A stretch of DNA of 64,000 nucleotides from Limnomonas spitsbergensis (taxonomy: Eukaryota; Chlorophyta; Chlorophyceae; Chlamydomonadales). The position numbers were made by a program, and so were the translations under genes. Below, piece by piece: positions 1-10,320 of the stretch (the first letter of the stretch is position 1; the number at the start of each line of letters is the position of its first letter). Below the pieces are notes generated by a model that searched no databases, was not told the DNA's origin, and was given only the letters and a program-made list of their open reading frames with translations. The stretch covers positions 1,834,001 through 1,898,000 of the forward strand of contig JAYJMM010000036.1 of NCBI GenBank assembly GCA_037349105.1, written 5' to 3'.

Positions 1-273
1 CAAATTAGTTTTTTATTTAAGGAGGTCTTAGCAGTACTGGTATGTTCTGGTACGAATTTATTAGCCTACTGTCATGCATTGCATTTATCAGTCAAGTCTA
101 ACTGATGTAAAAAATAAAACGGTTCAACTGTCCGTGCTTGCTGAAATGCTGGTCGAAGCACGTTCTATATTTTATTTTGCCGTGACGAGGTCATGTCTCT
201 TGGCAAGACCTGAACATCATGATGACAGACAACGAGGGGACTAGGCTGGCCTCTCCCTTTTGGGCTGCTAAGT

Positions 274-316
274 CAATGACGTTACACCTCTGGGCCCTGC
301 TCAAAAAGGCTCTGCC
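274..316 (-). mobile_element. SINE-like element copy at 274
   Basis: Same core as at 8,401 (TCAATGACGTTACACCTCTG on the + strand, then GGGCCCTGCTCAAAAAGGC), between 7-bp direct repeats GCTAAGT at 267-273 and 317-323. Duplicated at 24,023-24,065. Confidence 0.5.
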
Positions 317-610
317 GCTAAGTGTGATGTGTGATCCCTGCCTTCCAGTCCCTGCACGGTGCATGTCTCTGTTTGGGCTAGGAGACCTACCTCTAGGGCA
401 GAACAAAGGGAGCACTGGACAAAACAAATACTCGAAACCCCTGGTTTCAAGCCTTCTTGTTTTTCACGATGCATTCAGAGTCAAGAGGTCTGTGTGACTA
501 GGACTCCCAACTGAAACGGTGGACTAGTATTGTGGCATGAATGTTGTGCAGTATGTATAGGTCACCAGGTTTGGGGGCCGAACCCTGTTCGCTACTTGGG
601 GCGCTGACAC

Positions 611-655
611 GACGGAGCCTTTGCGAGCAGGTCCAAGAAGTGCGCATCATTAACC
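611..655 (+). mobile_element. Diverged SINE-like element copy
   Basis: GGAGCCTTTGCGAGCAGGTC then a degraded AAGTGCGCATCATTAACC matches the SINE-like core with several changes. No target duplication is evident. Duplicated at 24,360-24,404. Confidence 0.35.
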
Positions 656-1375
656 TCAGGTCCGATAATGACGATAAATGGAACCTTCAAAGAATACTAC
701 CGTAAAACGGGATCGGGTCCACGAACCCCTGTTGATAAGTAATATATAAAATTCGTTGCGCAGGCAAAAAGTACCCTACTCCGCGCACGCGCAGCTGGAT
801 TTTTTTGATATAGGTGCCAGAAACCTACTCCGCGCAACCCCACAAATAGTTGTTAATTATTTTTCCGTCGCGCACCACCCCGCACACCTCCCCAAATAAT
901 TAATTAAACGCAGAGCCAAACCGGTTTTACGGTACGGTACTCATCAACGCGTTTCCAATGTTATTATTATGTAGGGGTACCCACTAGTACCCAGAGCCGC
1001 CAAAGACAAGTTCACCAATCTCCACCTTCAAAACCTAGCCACCACTGACCATACATCTTGTACACCACTGACGTTACACCAAAAACTTTAGGGCCCTTGA
1101 GGTTTTTGAAGGCTAGTCTCTTCAGGGGCAGGGGATACGGTGTGCCTGACATTTTTGATAGTTGTTGTTCTTGATCTGGAAGGTGAACTTGCCTTCCTTT
1201 CTTTCCTCTTGTGCCTTCTCCCTTGACTTTATATTTGCCGACGTGGTCGAGCTTCATTTAAGCAAGGCCTTGATAGAGGTGTAACGTCTTGAACCTTGGG
1301 GTCATGCTAAAAAAAGTTTCGGACGCGTCACCAAGGCCGCATCCAAACTTTGGATATATTCTCTTGGTACATCAG

Positions 1376-1553
1376 TGTTCGCGAGAACTGGATGGGGAGT
1401 CAGAACGCAACAATAGATGGTGTGAGCACGTGGGAGGTTCAGTGCCAGCGGGCCGGCACGCACGCACCTGAAATCCTGAATACTTGATGAGTATGTGGTG
1501 CGTGCATGACCTGTGAGGTTGCGTTCTGACTACCCATCCAGTTCTCGCGAACA
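1376..1553. mobile_element. Long inverted-repeat (MITE-like) element, copy 1
   Basis: About 178 bp bounded by inverted repeats starting TGTTCGCGAGAACTGGATGG; 34 of 35 bases match between 1377-1411 and the complement of 1518-1552. The flanks continue as imperfect inverted GGTACA/TGTACC. I see no clear target duplication, so the superfamily is open. Confidence 0.6.
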
Positions 1554-1763
1554 TGTACCATCACTCAAAATCACCGCCAAACAGTGCGCCAATACATAAA
1601 TGTTGTCCCGAACTTTTGCGCCGAATCGTCAAAAGGCACGCACACTTGCTTGCGAATCTGCTTGCGAATGTGTCGTCGTCGTCCAGGCATATGAGGCCCG
1701 AATGAGTTGGATTGACATTAGATGTCCTTCGCGTACACATCAATATCATAAAGATATTCACTT

Positions 1764-2088
1764 GGAGCTACGCCTCTAACATCTGGGACCCTAATTGTGT
1801 GCTTCAAGCACACCTCGAGGAGTTACGCCGCGGCTCTGCTGCACCGTAGGCGCCCAAAACAAGCCCTCCACCACTCTTTAAAGACGTTGAAGCGTCTTAC
1901 TGTCTGGGACCCAAATTTAATTCGTGGGGTTACCAAAAATGTTCCTCCCCGGAGGGGAGGATATTTTTGGGGCCCCTCTGCTGCGTGCAGCAGAGGGGCC
2001 ACGGCGTAACCCCTCGAGCTCCAAGCACAAAATTAGGGTCCCAGACGGTAAAGTGGCCCAAAACAAGCCCTCCACTACGTGTCCCTCC
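1764..2088. mobile_element. Copy-1-specific foldback element (325 bp)
   Basis: Present only in copy 1; copy 2 has 22 unrelated bases (25,513-25,534) in its place. It contains an inner 145-bp unit (1902-2046) with ends GTCTGGGACCC and GGGTCCCAGAC, a related segment at 1781-1843, a perfect 30-bp palindrome at 1971-2000 (14-bp arms, GT loop), a smaller hairpin CCTCCCC-GGA-GGGGAGG just before it, and two direct copies of GCCCAAAACAAGCCCTCCAC (1851 and 2054). No coding capacity. The structure suggests a foldback or nested TIR element, but no clean target duplication is visible. Confidence 0.6.
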
Positions 2089-2425
2089 GCATGAATCGAC
2101 GCAGATCAGCACAAATCGTCTAACGATGCGCACTGAACCCACCGGTGGCATGAATTTGTGTTTTTCTGACAGGGAGATTGACCGAGGTGAGCTGGCGCTA
2201 CCTGAGGCTGCCACGCTGTAGATCCGATCAGCCTGCTGGCAGCGACAGATCGACGACGCCGATATCGACCACATCAAGCCTGATTTCCCCCGTCCACAAT
2301 TCCGCATCAGATACTGCACACCGATATCCTGTAAAAATCATACAATTTGCTCCATATGAAATCGCAAACGTCGATTACCTAGGACGATCAACACAGACAA
2401 CGTTTGGGACGACGCCACACCCGGA

Positions 2426-2503
2426 ATGCAGTTTAGCAACTTTCCAAACGATAATGTGCCGTGGCTGGCAACGCCGTGGCCTCCTCCTCCTGTCTCTGGC
2501 ACG
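2426..2503 (+). CDS. ELF3-like gene copy 1, exon 1
   Basis: A 26-codon exon beginning MQFSNFPNDN and ending PPPPVSGT, followed by the donor gtgagc at 2,504. Phase 0 fits exon 2. The frame stays open upstream of the ATG to about 2,360 (…NVWDDATPG), so the true exon could begin earlier. Copy 2 differs by one silent change in codon 2 (CAG to CAA). Confidence 0.5.
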
Positions 2504-5408
2504 GTGAGCTGTTTTGTGTAAAAATATGCCTCGAAGCCTTGCACCATGCTCCCCTGCTCTATGCAGCCTCGGCCCCTGGGTTCAAAGTCTGAGCGGAAGT
2601 CACAGAGGGCGAAATTGAGCCAGTAGTTTCCAGTCTCCACGACCCCGCTGCCAATTCATCCTGTTTGCCCTCTTTAACGCGACTCTTAGTAGCCGACCTC
2701 TCGCCTCCTTCCCTTCTGTGCTTCCTGCGCTGACCCGGCTGTGCCCCGCTTGCGCCTCCCCCCGGCCCTCGTCGCCCCTTTTTTAGGTGAAGACCTCCAG
2801 CGGACAGAGCGCGCACCCGCCTCCCTTGCAGCAGGTCCCCAAGCCTATGCCACGATGGAGCGTGTCCGCCCCTGCGCTGCCACACCACCATCCTCTCCGG
2901 ATCCTCAGCCAGCCACCCCAGCCTTGGATGATGCCCAGCCAACCCCAGGCCTACCCTCCGATGCAGTTTGGCGCACCGCTAATGCCGCTGCCCCCTTGGT
3001 CCTCCATGCCCCTGGCCCCCCATCCCCCATTCTACTTCCTCAGCAGCCCGACCTCCAGCTGCTCCTCTGGGCTGCCCCTGCCTCTACTCTCAGCCCCGTC
3101 CAACAGCAGCGGCCCGGGCCCCGCCCTGCTGGCGAGCCGCCCGATCCACATGCCGCCCCACACCCTTGGGCTACCCTCCCCCGGATCCTACGCCGGAGAC
3201 AAGCAGGCAGTCCTGCAGCGCACTGGACCTGTGAACACCACCGCCGCGGTCTCCGGTGACAGCCGAGTCAGTACGAGGCCTACTGATGACATCCATGCCA
3301 GTGAGAAAGGCCGCGCCTCCAGCAGCGGGCAGCACACCGGTGCCGAGCAACATGCCTTGGGATTCCGGAGCTTTGCGGGCAAAACCAGCTCGCAGTTCGC
3401 ACTTGCCCCCTCCCCCACCCCTGCTCCATCGGCACCTGCGCCAGCACCTCGGAAAGCGACGCCTCCCAGGGCAGTGCACCCCTACGCCGCCCGCATGCGC
3501 GAGAAGCTGGGGCCGAGCACGTTTGCCTCCATCCGCTCGTTGATGGTACGCCAGCAGGCGACTTTCACGCAGCAGCTCTTTGACATGCACAAGCTGGCTC
3601 AGGTGAGGCACCGAGGCCGCAGGAATCAGGGCAGCCGGAAAGAGGAAAATATTGTTGAGCAGCCACCTTTGAGTTCGTCTCTTGTACGCACAGCATACGG
3701 TAACGTAGCCAGTAAAAAATCTTGAGCAGATGATCCCTGATCAAAGCTGCTTCCCGCATACCGGTACTGCAAGCTACTGCACCATAGAAAGGTCGTCAAG
3801 TTGCCAACGCCTAGCGTACCGCAGCTCGCTCATCAATGCCGTGCTGTTCCGCCATATTTTAAAAACTGTGGAGGCAATTACAGTACCTGTCTGGTGGAAG
3901 TGATGTCGCTGAGTTGGCTTTCAATCACGGTGCTGGACCTCACATGAGCGACTCAGCCTCTGATAGAATCGTAAGGACCAGCACAGCACTATAACCGCAG
4001 AATCTGAGTTTCTGACCCAAGCCGCTGCCGCCGCGTCCCGCCCCGCCCTGACCCTTGCCACCTCTCAAAGGTCGTCTCCCACCTCCCACATCTGCAGGTA
4101 CAGAGCCTGCTCTTGTGCGAAATGGGCTTCCCGGGAATCCCCGCCTCGACCACCGAAACCGCACCGAGCTCACCCGCGCTGGCGCCTGCAAGGATGCTGC
4201 CCCCAGCCGCCAGGCCCTCGGGGTCCAAGCAGCCACTGACCGCGGGTGGGTGCGCTGTCGGGATTGATGCGGCGCCGCTCGCCACTGTCGAGCACCAAGG
4301 TGCAGCTTGGCCCACCAGCTGCGGCACCAGCCCCTCCGAGCCCCAAACGGCAAGGAAACCTCACGAGGTCTCTTGCGCATCTCAGGGGGGCGCAGCGCAG
4401 GAGCCGAGCCAGAAGCGGCAGAGGAACTCAGCGCTGGAGCAGCAGCTGCAACAACAGCAACCTCAGCTGCAGCCGCCTTCCAGCTTTGGCTGTTCCGCGG
4501 GTCTACCGGCATCTAGGCCTTTGGACGTGACTGCTGTAAACGAGGCATCAGCTCGCGTCTCGCCGTGGCGGCTGCCGGGCAGCGTTCAGAGGCCCGTGGA
4601 CCTGCACGCGTCCCACGCCAATGCGCCTGTCGCAGACACTGCACCAAAAGGGCTGCAGGAGCTGCAGGTGCAAGCCAACCAGGGGCAGCTGCCAGGAGGA
4701 GGAGGCTCGAGGCCCTTGGTCAGGCACCCACAGCTACCACCGGCAAACAGGTCAGCGGCAACTGCACCATCGGCTGCTGCACGGACCCCGTGGCCAACCA
4801 TGTCCGTTGGTCGCTGGCAGCAGCAGCCGAGTGAGGCAACGCCTACCTCATCAAGGGGCACGGCAGCAGGGGGCGGCTGCCAGTCCGAGGCCTCGGCAGG
4901 TTTAGCCCCCTCGGGTATTGACGGGGACAGCCTCGGTGCGGGCCTCCCGGCAGACGCCTCCTCAAGGGCGCCCCTTTTGCAAGAGACGATGCTGGATGGT
5001 GGTAACGGCGGCATGCAGCAGCTGGAGCTGGAGTCCCAGGTGTGCGCCCCTAACGCCTGTCCATCAAATTCAGCAGAGCGGGAGGTGAAGGCTGCGGCGG
5101 CGGCTTGGGCCGGCGAAGATGCGGCTGCGGCCTTGGGCCGCGAAATTCAGCAGACCCCCGTCGCGGGCGATGGCTGGGTGCCTTGGTGGCGAGACACCAC
5201 GAAGGTCACATTCGAGAGCTCTGCCGCCGTCGCCGCCCCGCAGACGCTTCCAGGACGCGGCGCTGTGCGGCCCGCTGCGCCGGTGGGAGCGGCTGACTGC
5301 CACGTCGAGTACCCTGCACGCGGCGATCTCCCGCTGAAGAAGCGCGCCAAGTATTGGATCCCCGCAGGTCACCTTGGTGAGATATGGGGAGGGTCTCATC
5401 TGAATTAA
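2426..5408 (+). CDS. ELF3-like protein, copy 1 (three exons, about 734 aa)
   Basis: Proposed exons 2426-2503, 2787-3602 and 4098-5408, all joined in phase 0 with GT-AG introns. The protein is low-complexity: rich in Pro, Ser, Ala and Gln, with a Q-tract (LEQQLQQQQPQLQPP) in exon 3 and basic patches (SQKRQR, LKKRAK) that could be nuclear signals. Across the exon 2/3 junction lies the one conserved-looking block, RQQATFTQQLFDMHKLAQ followed by VQSLLL. It resembles the QQ-x-x-F-x-x-Q-[VL]-F-[ED]-[LM]-H-[RK]-L-x-x-VQ signature of plant EARLY FLOWERING 3, an evening-complex scaffold of the circadian clock. The match is short and from memory of the family, so the assignment is tentative. The start is the first in-frame ATG after a TGA at about 2,357; an upstream exon is possible. 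Confidence 0.6.
2787..3602 (+). CDS. ELF3-like gene copy 1, exon 2
   Basis: 816 nt (272 codons) between the acceptor ccttttttag and the donor gtgagg. It is Pro/Ser-rich, then ends in a more structured segment, AARMREKLGPSTFASIRSLM, running into RQQATFTQQLFDMHKLAQ, the ELF3-like signature. GTG opens the exon; it is a spliced codon, not a start. Confidence 0.65.
4098..5408 (+). CDS. ELF3-like gene copy 1, exon 3 (terminal)
   Basis: Opens after the acceptor acatctgcag with VQSLLLCEM, which aligns with MQKLLMCEM at the start of the 17,187 exon, so these two exons are paralogous. Low-complexity, Gln-rich middle; LPLKKRAKYWIPAGH near the end parallels LPYKKRAMMYNGS in the paralogue. Read through, it stops at TAA 5406-5408, overlapped by AATAAA. 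An alternative donor gtgaga at 5,377 could splice to 5,855, which would end within ten codons at TAG 5,881. Confidence 0.6.
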   Translation, partial: VQSLLLCEMGFPGIPASTTETAPSSPALAPARMLPPAARPSGSKQPLTAGGCAVGIDAAPLATVEHQGAAWPTSCGTSPSEPQTARKPHEVSCASQGGAAQEPSQKRQRNSALEQQLQQQQPQLQPPSSFGCSAGLPASRPLDVTAVNEASARVSPWRLPGSVQRPVDLHASHANAPVADTAPKGLQELQVQANQGQLPGGGGSRPLVRHPQLPPANRSAATAPSAAARTPWPTMSVGRWQQQPSEATPTSSRGTAAGGGCQSEASAGLAPSGIDGDSLGAGLPADASSRAPLLQETMLDGGNGGMQQLELESQVCAPNACPSNSAEREVKAAAAAWAGEDAAAALGREIQQTPVAGDGWVPWWRDTTKVTFESSAAVAAPQTLPGRGAVRPAAPVGAADCHVEYPARGDLPLKKRAKYWIPAGHLGEIWGGSHLN

Positions 5409-5413
5409 ATAAA
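5408..5413 (+). promoter_or_regulatory. AATAAA at the ELF3-like stop codon (copy 1)
   Basis: AATAAA overlaps the last base of the TAA stop, so a poly(A) site just downstream is plausible. Copy 2 has the same hexamer at 28,854-28,859. No separate TGTAA-type signal was identified. Confidence 0.3.
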
Positions 5414-7732
5414 GCCAAGGAAGGATACATGGGTGAAGAAAATGGTACAAGATTTACTGAGGCCGTTTTTAAGCAGGTACAGAAAACAGAACCAGAGGAA
5501 GGTGTTGAAGTGTGTATGTGTGTCTTGTGCTTACCTTTGCAGCGGTAGCTTATGGAGGTGTTGAAGTGTGTGTGTGTGTGTGTGTGTTGTGGCCTCCTTA
5601 AAAGTGGGAGCTATTAGTATAGATTAACCCGATGCGGCCCTTTACCCCACATCACTGGGAGGAGTGAGGAGCTGTAGGGCGTGTCTGTTGTGGCTACCTT
5701 TGGCGCGGTGGCTTCAATTACTTGCTTGAAGTAAACAAGTGATGTCTCCAAACGGCCAATTACCCCAGATGATACTCTGACGGCTATTGTATATCCCCAC
5801 CAGGCATTTACTTACCCTTTCTAACGTTCAACCTGTCGCTTTGCCTCTGAACAGGAGAACACCAGATTCAGGGGAGGGCCTAGCAGCATTCCAGCGTACC
5901 CCAAAGTCTTTCAACGGAGCTGGATCTGCCCCTGCCTGGCGCTGCGAGGGGACGCCACGTCGCCACCTCGTCGGCGCAAGGCGGCGCTGCCCCCCAGGGC
6001 CTCAGGCAGGCTCGTGCAGGAGAGCTGGTGCATCTGGGCTGGTTTGTGAGTTATTGTGCTGTGGAACCGATGCATAGCTTCCAAGCAGCTACCTGCCCGC
6101 CTGGCACCAGATGACTATACGAATGCTATATTTTAGCCCTCCTGTTTTTCTGTGTTCGCCCATGCTTGTCATTCAAGCAGCTTTTACGAGTGACTGATGT
6201 AGCCATTCAGAACAACCCTGAACCAAACACAATTATTTTAGTACGCTGGTCAGGGCGAAATCCCAAGGTCATGACAGTTAGATATGTACTATTTTGGGTC
6301 GGGAACGTAGGTAAGGCAACAAGTCTCTTGGGTGCTGGCGCAGGAGCGTAAGACTATATGTACTATTGCGAGTCCATTTCGATACGCCCGCTCAGAAGAG
6401 TGCTGTACTGTTTGCCTGACATGTGTGGAAGGGCATACGGGGCATGAGCGCAAAAGACATAGCAACCATGTAGAGGCAGCTTTGATCCCCGGTGTTGGCC
6501 AGCCATGCATATGGCAAGCTGCAGATGGCCTGAGATGACGTGCGTTGATATGTAAAGGGAGCGAGGATGGCTTTCGTGATGTGTGTGTCTCTGTGTGGGT
6601 TTGTTTCCTTGACCAGCAGCGTTGATTCGCACTGCGGATCTGGGGTAGATTTGGGATCTGCATTTTTCCCTCGCATGATCTGGAGGAGTAGAAGTGTGGC
6701 ATGTCCTAGCAGCAGCTGGTTCACACATATGTACATTGTGTCTCTCGCTTGCTGTACACGTTACCCAGCCCAGGGTGTAAATTTGAGGTTCCTCTCGAGG
6801 TAGCAGTCAAACACTTGGCGTGGATTGTTTTTCAAAGGGATCTGCCTATCTCGATGGAATGGCACCAGGCATTCAAAATTGTGCATAGTTTCGGTGAATT
6901 TGTTTGCCAAATTGTGAATTCGTGTGCATGAATTTGTTTACAACGGTCTTTATATCCCAAGCCCAGCTTGAATTGCTTAATTATTTGGGGGTTTCCAAAC
7001 ACCCTGTTCAGTTCAGGTAACTGTCTGCTGATTTTCGGCCTTTTCTCCGGCTTACGAATTTGCCCTGAAATGTCGGAACTCTGCTCGTGACGTCAGAGAA
7101 ACTTTGCTTGTAGCCGACACGGAACGCCCCGGCTTTTATGTACTGGACTGCTGCTCCCGCAGTGCAGAGCTTCAATTTATGTACCTTAATTTTTTTGATG
7201 TGCCTCTTCCAATGCACGGTGTGTGGTTACCATGTTGAACAAGTTGTCGATCAAATGAACTGGCAGGTTTGGGGCTTCCGGCAGGCACACCCTGTTTTCT
7301 CCCTTAGTCTTGAAATTTTATAGCGTGATGGCTGAGAGATCTTTCTCTTCAGGACCATAGATGGTATGCGCCCTTGCTCAATATATGGTAGATTGGTATT
7401 GCACCTCTATGTGTGTAAGCTTCAACCTCACTTGCCAGTTGCTGCGCTGTGCACTGTAATCGTCTAATAACACGCAACATGCTTAACGCCCATGAACATT
7501 TGTCATCCTGGCACTCATCACGCCCCCACCCAGACACACTTTTCATTGAAGTCAGCGCAGCGGCACACACACTGGAACTTACTTCCCTTGTTCTCTGTTA
7601 GTTCCCAACCTGACAGTTGGACTATATGAGGTTATAATCTAATAATATACAATAGCCTTGTCACCCCAAGGGACAGGCCAACCGGGTGGGTAAACACAAA
7701 CACACACAAAAAGGCGCGGCAGGGTCTAACAC

Positions 7733-7896
7733 GACTGAGCCTCTTTGAGCAGGACCCGTAGGTGCAACGATATTGATCCGCATTCACACAACTTGTTTTT
7801 ATACATTCCCCTCCAATTCCTATGAGGTTTTGGGGCACCCCAACGGCTGAGCCTGTTGAGGCGCTGATCAGGGCTAAGAGGTTAAACGCCATTACC
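7733..7896 (+). mobile_element. Two diverged SINE-like cores in tandem orientation
   Basis: TGAGCCTCTTTGAGCAGGAC at 7,736 and CTGAGCCTGTTGAGG, interrupted by about 8 extra bases, at 7,847, each followed by a diverged AGGTGYAACG-type segment and a CATT-like end. Duplicated at about 31,179-31,342. Confidence 0.35.
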
Positions 7897-7954
7897 GCAT
7901 TGTCACTCCTTTGAATCCTGGGTCAAACCTAACATTTTTACATTTGAGAAAATT

Positions 7955-8045
7955 GGTGGAGGCGCCCAGTGGTGTAACGCTGGTGGCATCCATACCCAGG
8001 GGTTGAGGGATCGAACGCGCCAGACGATCTTCTATCCCCCCCCGC
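7955..8045 (+). mobile_element. tRNA-related SINE head
   Basis: GGCGCCCAGTGGTGTAACGC resembles box A, and GGGATCGAACGC about 40 bp later resembles box B (with the same A-for-T as the tRNA-Ala gene here). A C-run follows. It shares CCAGTGGTGTAACG with the short dispersed core, so it may be the fuller form of that family. It does not fold as a functional tRNA. Duplicated from 31,401. Confidence 0.4.
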
Positions 8046-8400
8046 CTGGAAAGCCGGATTCAATGTTCCTGCCACCTCACATAGGAGGATGACATGGCTG
8101 CACCATGGCTCATGCTGTGCATGGCAGCTGGAATCGAGCCTAGTCATTCCCTACCAGCCCCACGCGGCCGAGTGTCCAGCAAGGCCCAGCGTGCATGCAC
8201 CGTAATAAACATTTGTGAAGTCTGGGGGCCAGGTCTCCTAATGCTGAACTCCGCCCTGTCACTAGTCAAACAAACAGTAGCCACCAGAGAGCTGCTGTGC
8301 TTCCGACGTGATCAGCTGTTGGAGGATTCTGCATCTACTTATTCGTTGCTGCCCCTGTCCCTGTCCCAGTAGTATGCAGTGGTGTTGCCCTGGCTGGAAG

Positions 8401-8445
8401 TCAATGGCGTTACACCTCTGGGCCCTGTTCAAAAAGGCTCGGCCG
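8401..8445 (-). mobile_element. SINE-like short dispersed element with target duplication
   Basis: Core on the - strand: GGCCGAGCCTTTTTGAACAG then GGCCCAGAGGTGTAACG. It is flanked by direct repeats CCTGGCTGGAAG (8389-8400) and CCTGGCTAGAAG (8446-8457), 11 of 12 identical. The AGAGGTGTAACG part resembles a tRNA box A. The same core recurs at 62,640, 63,833, 274, 611, 7,733, 7,844 and 46,090. Copy 2 holds it at 31,847-31,891. Confidence 0.6.
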
Positions 8446-9816
8446 CCTGGCTAGAAGTGGTCGTCTGCTTGACGGTCTACCTTAGGCTCGTGCTCTGTTC
8501 TGATCTGTCTCAATGCTTGGCTGGCATCCATATCCAATCAGGTTGTAAATAATGGTTTCAATCGCCTAGCCTATTCGCTCATGCCTGAATTCAGAGTAAA
8601 TTTAAGACATGTAGCCAGATCGAGAGCTAGATGCCTACACAGAAAATCTGTACTATGCTGGGCCACTGGACATTGCTTACGTACAGCAGAAAGGTAATGC
8701 AAGGATCTCTGGAAATTTTAAAAGCATCCTAGAATTTACCTGTAGTGGCATGCAGAAAGTTCCCTTCGATCCTGGGTCCTATGACTCCTCTCGGTAGTCT
8801 CTCTAGCAACCGTCAAACCAGGAAACCCTAACCGCTCGACCACCCGCCGCTCGACCATAATGCAAAACCCACCGGTACCGGTACCGGTCAGTCGGTCACT
8901 ACCTGTTTCTCATAAAGCTACAATTTTCCACTCATCAAATTTTCTTTAGCCCCGTTCTTGCCCCCTGAGTACCGGAGTATGGCAGGAGACAGCTTCTATC
9001 ATTTACGCTTAATTTCGAACCCATATTGAACTCTTAGCTTGGGCAGCAACATTCCGAAACAAAGCCTTCGCAAGTACCAGATCCGCTTTTGCGCAACGTG
9101 TCATCCCCCACCAGCTTCATAGATGCCTCCCAAGTTTGCGCTGGGCCTGGCACTGATCATCGACAAAGACGATGTTCCGCCGATGGACCATCACACCCGG
9201 GCTCCCAAGACGACAATGGCTCCAGGAACCTTCGAGCGATGGTGCGGGATTCCGTGCAAGGCTGCTACTGCTGCTGATGCTGCCTCTGATACAGGCACTG
9301 ATGCTGCACTTCATACTTTTGAGTGGTGGACAGAGACCCCAGGGGCGGTCTCTGCCCCATAAGTCTCAGGATGACAGGATTGCGCGAGCATGCACGACCC
9401 TCGCTCCCCATGCGTGAGGCTGCTTGGACACCAGTCCAAAATCCACATGCATGCGTGGCGTGATTTGAATTTGGCCGTTCATATCATGAAACACTGACCA
9501 GATCCAAGGCTGACCAGATCCAAGGCTGACGTTGCATGCAAAGCTTCGAGGCGCCACCCGTCACCGGTTCCAGGATCCCCTCCTAGCCCATCTAATGATG
9601 GGATAGATGGATTCCTGGGGATGTTGGAACGGCTCAGTGCATGCAGTCAAGCAGTTTGTCTTATTTTAAGCAGTCAAAGATGTACAGCACTTGCCTGCAT
9701 AAGGGTCAGACATGACCATGTCTCTTGAACAATGCCATCTCTCCTGATGAATCAGTCAAATCATTCAATGGCCCAGCCCAGAATCTGGCAGCCAGGCGCC
9801 GGACATGCATTTGAAC

Positions 9817-9967
9817 CAGTGCTGTGCCAATTACGGTCCTTACGGAGGCTGGATTACGTAGCTGAGTTTCAGTCACCGTAATTTCAAGGCAAATTCAGCT
9901 ACTTTTACAGTAAGGGACCGTAATTACCAACACGATTTCTGAATTACGGCGCAATGGCACAGCACTG
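9817..9967. mobile_element. hAT-type MITE, copy 1
   Basis: A 151-bp element with perfect 13-bp terminal inverted repeats CAGTGCTGTGCCA, flanked by a perfect 8-bp duplication ATTTGAAC at 9809-9816 and 9968-9975. An 8-bp target duplication and CAG-starting ends are typical of hAT elements. Inside, CCGTAATT/AATTACGG recurs several times, like hAT subterminal transposase sites. It is non-coding, so it would be moved by a transposase elsewhere. Confidence 0.85.
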
Positions 9968-10320
9968 ATTTGAACCTGGTGTGCATGTATGGAGGAGCAC
10001 ACGTTTGCATGGCCATGCATATCAGAATGCGCATGTCGGCATGTGCATATGAATGCACATGTGAACTTTTGCATGCGCGTCCGGATGTGCATGCGCATGT
10101 CTTGTATATACATGCATGCGCATGTGTACGCGTATGTGCCATGCACGTCCAGCTCTGGCTGTGCATGAGACCATGTGCCATGCATGTTCAAGTACACATT
10201 GTTATATGGATGAGCCGTCTGACATGGTGTGCAGAAGGGGCCATGTGATCTCACATGCAACTGAAATGCTGCATGCGTTTGCTGAATCTGCAGGATTCAC
10301 TCCGCATGGACAACGACGGG
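9968..10320. other. GCATGTG-rich tract before the 22-bp satellite
   Basis: Dense in ATGCAT, GCATGCGC and GCACATGTG motifs, largely alternating purine and pyrimidine. No gene. Copy 2: 33,414-33,766. Confidence 0.5.

Larger units (their letters stand above)
1..2425. other. Non-coding stretch before the ELF3-like gene
   Basis: No gene recognised. It holds two SINE-like copies, the 178-bp inverted-repeat element and the copy-1-only foldback element. The remainder is AT-richer intergenic sequence. The equivalent in copy 2 is 23,750-25,871. Confidence 0.6.
5414..9816. other. Non-coding stretch after the ELF3-like gene
   Basis: Contains a (GT)n tract at about 5,565-5,586, SINE-like remnants at 7,733-8,045 and 8,401, and tandem CCGGTACCGGTACCGGT near 8,875. 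An open frame at 9,123-9,362 (MPPKFALGLALIIDKDDVPP…) preceded by ttcatag could be an exon but is unrecognised. No other gene seen. The equivalent in copy 2 is 28,860-33,262. Confidence 0.5.

Noticed and set aside
4113..5408. Treating the long frame at 4,113 as a complete single-exon gene.
   Set aside because: A good acceptor precedes it, the frame continues upstream without a start at the homologous position, and phase-0 upstream exons fit.
7955..8045. A functional tRNA gene.
   Set aside because: Box A- and box B-like segments are present, but acceptor and anticodon stems do not pair; better read as a SINE head.
9123..9362. Possible gene MPPKFALGLALIIDKDDVPP… present in both copies.
   Set aside because: Only 79 codons, no recognisable domain and no convincing splice partner. 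Its presence in both copies only reflects the duplication.
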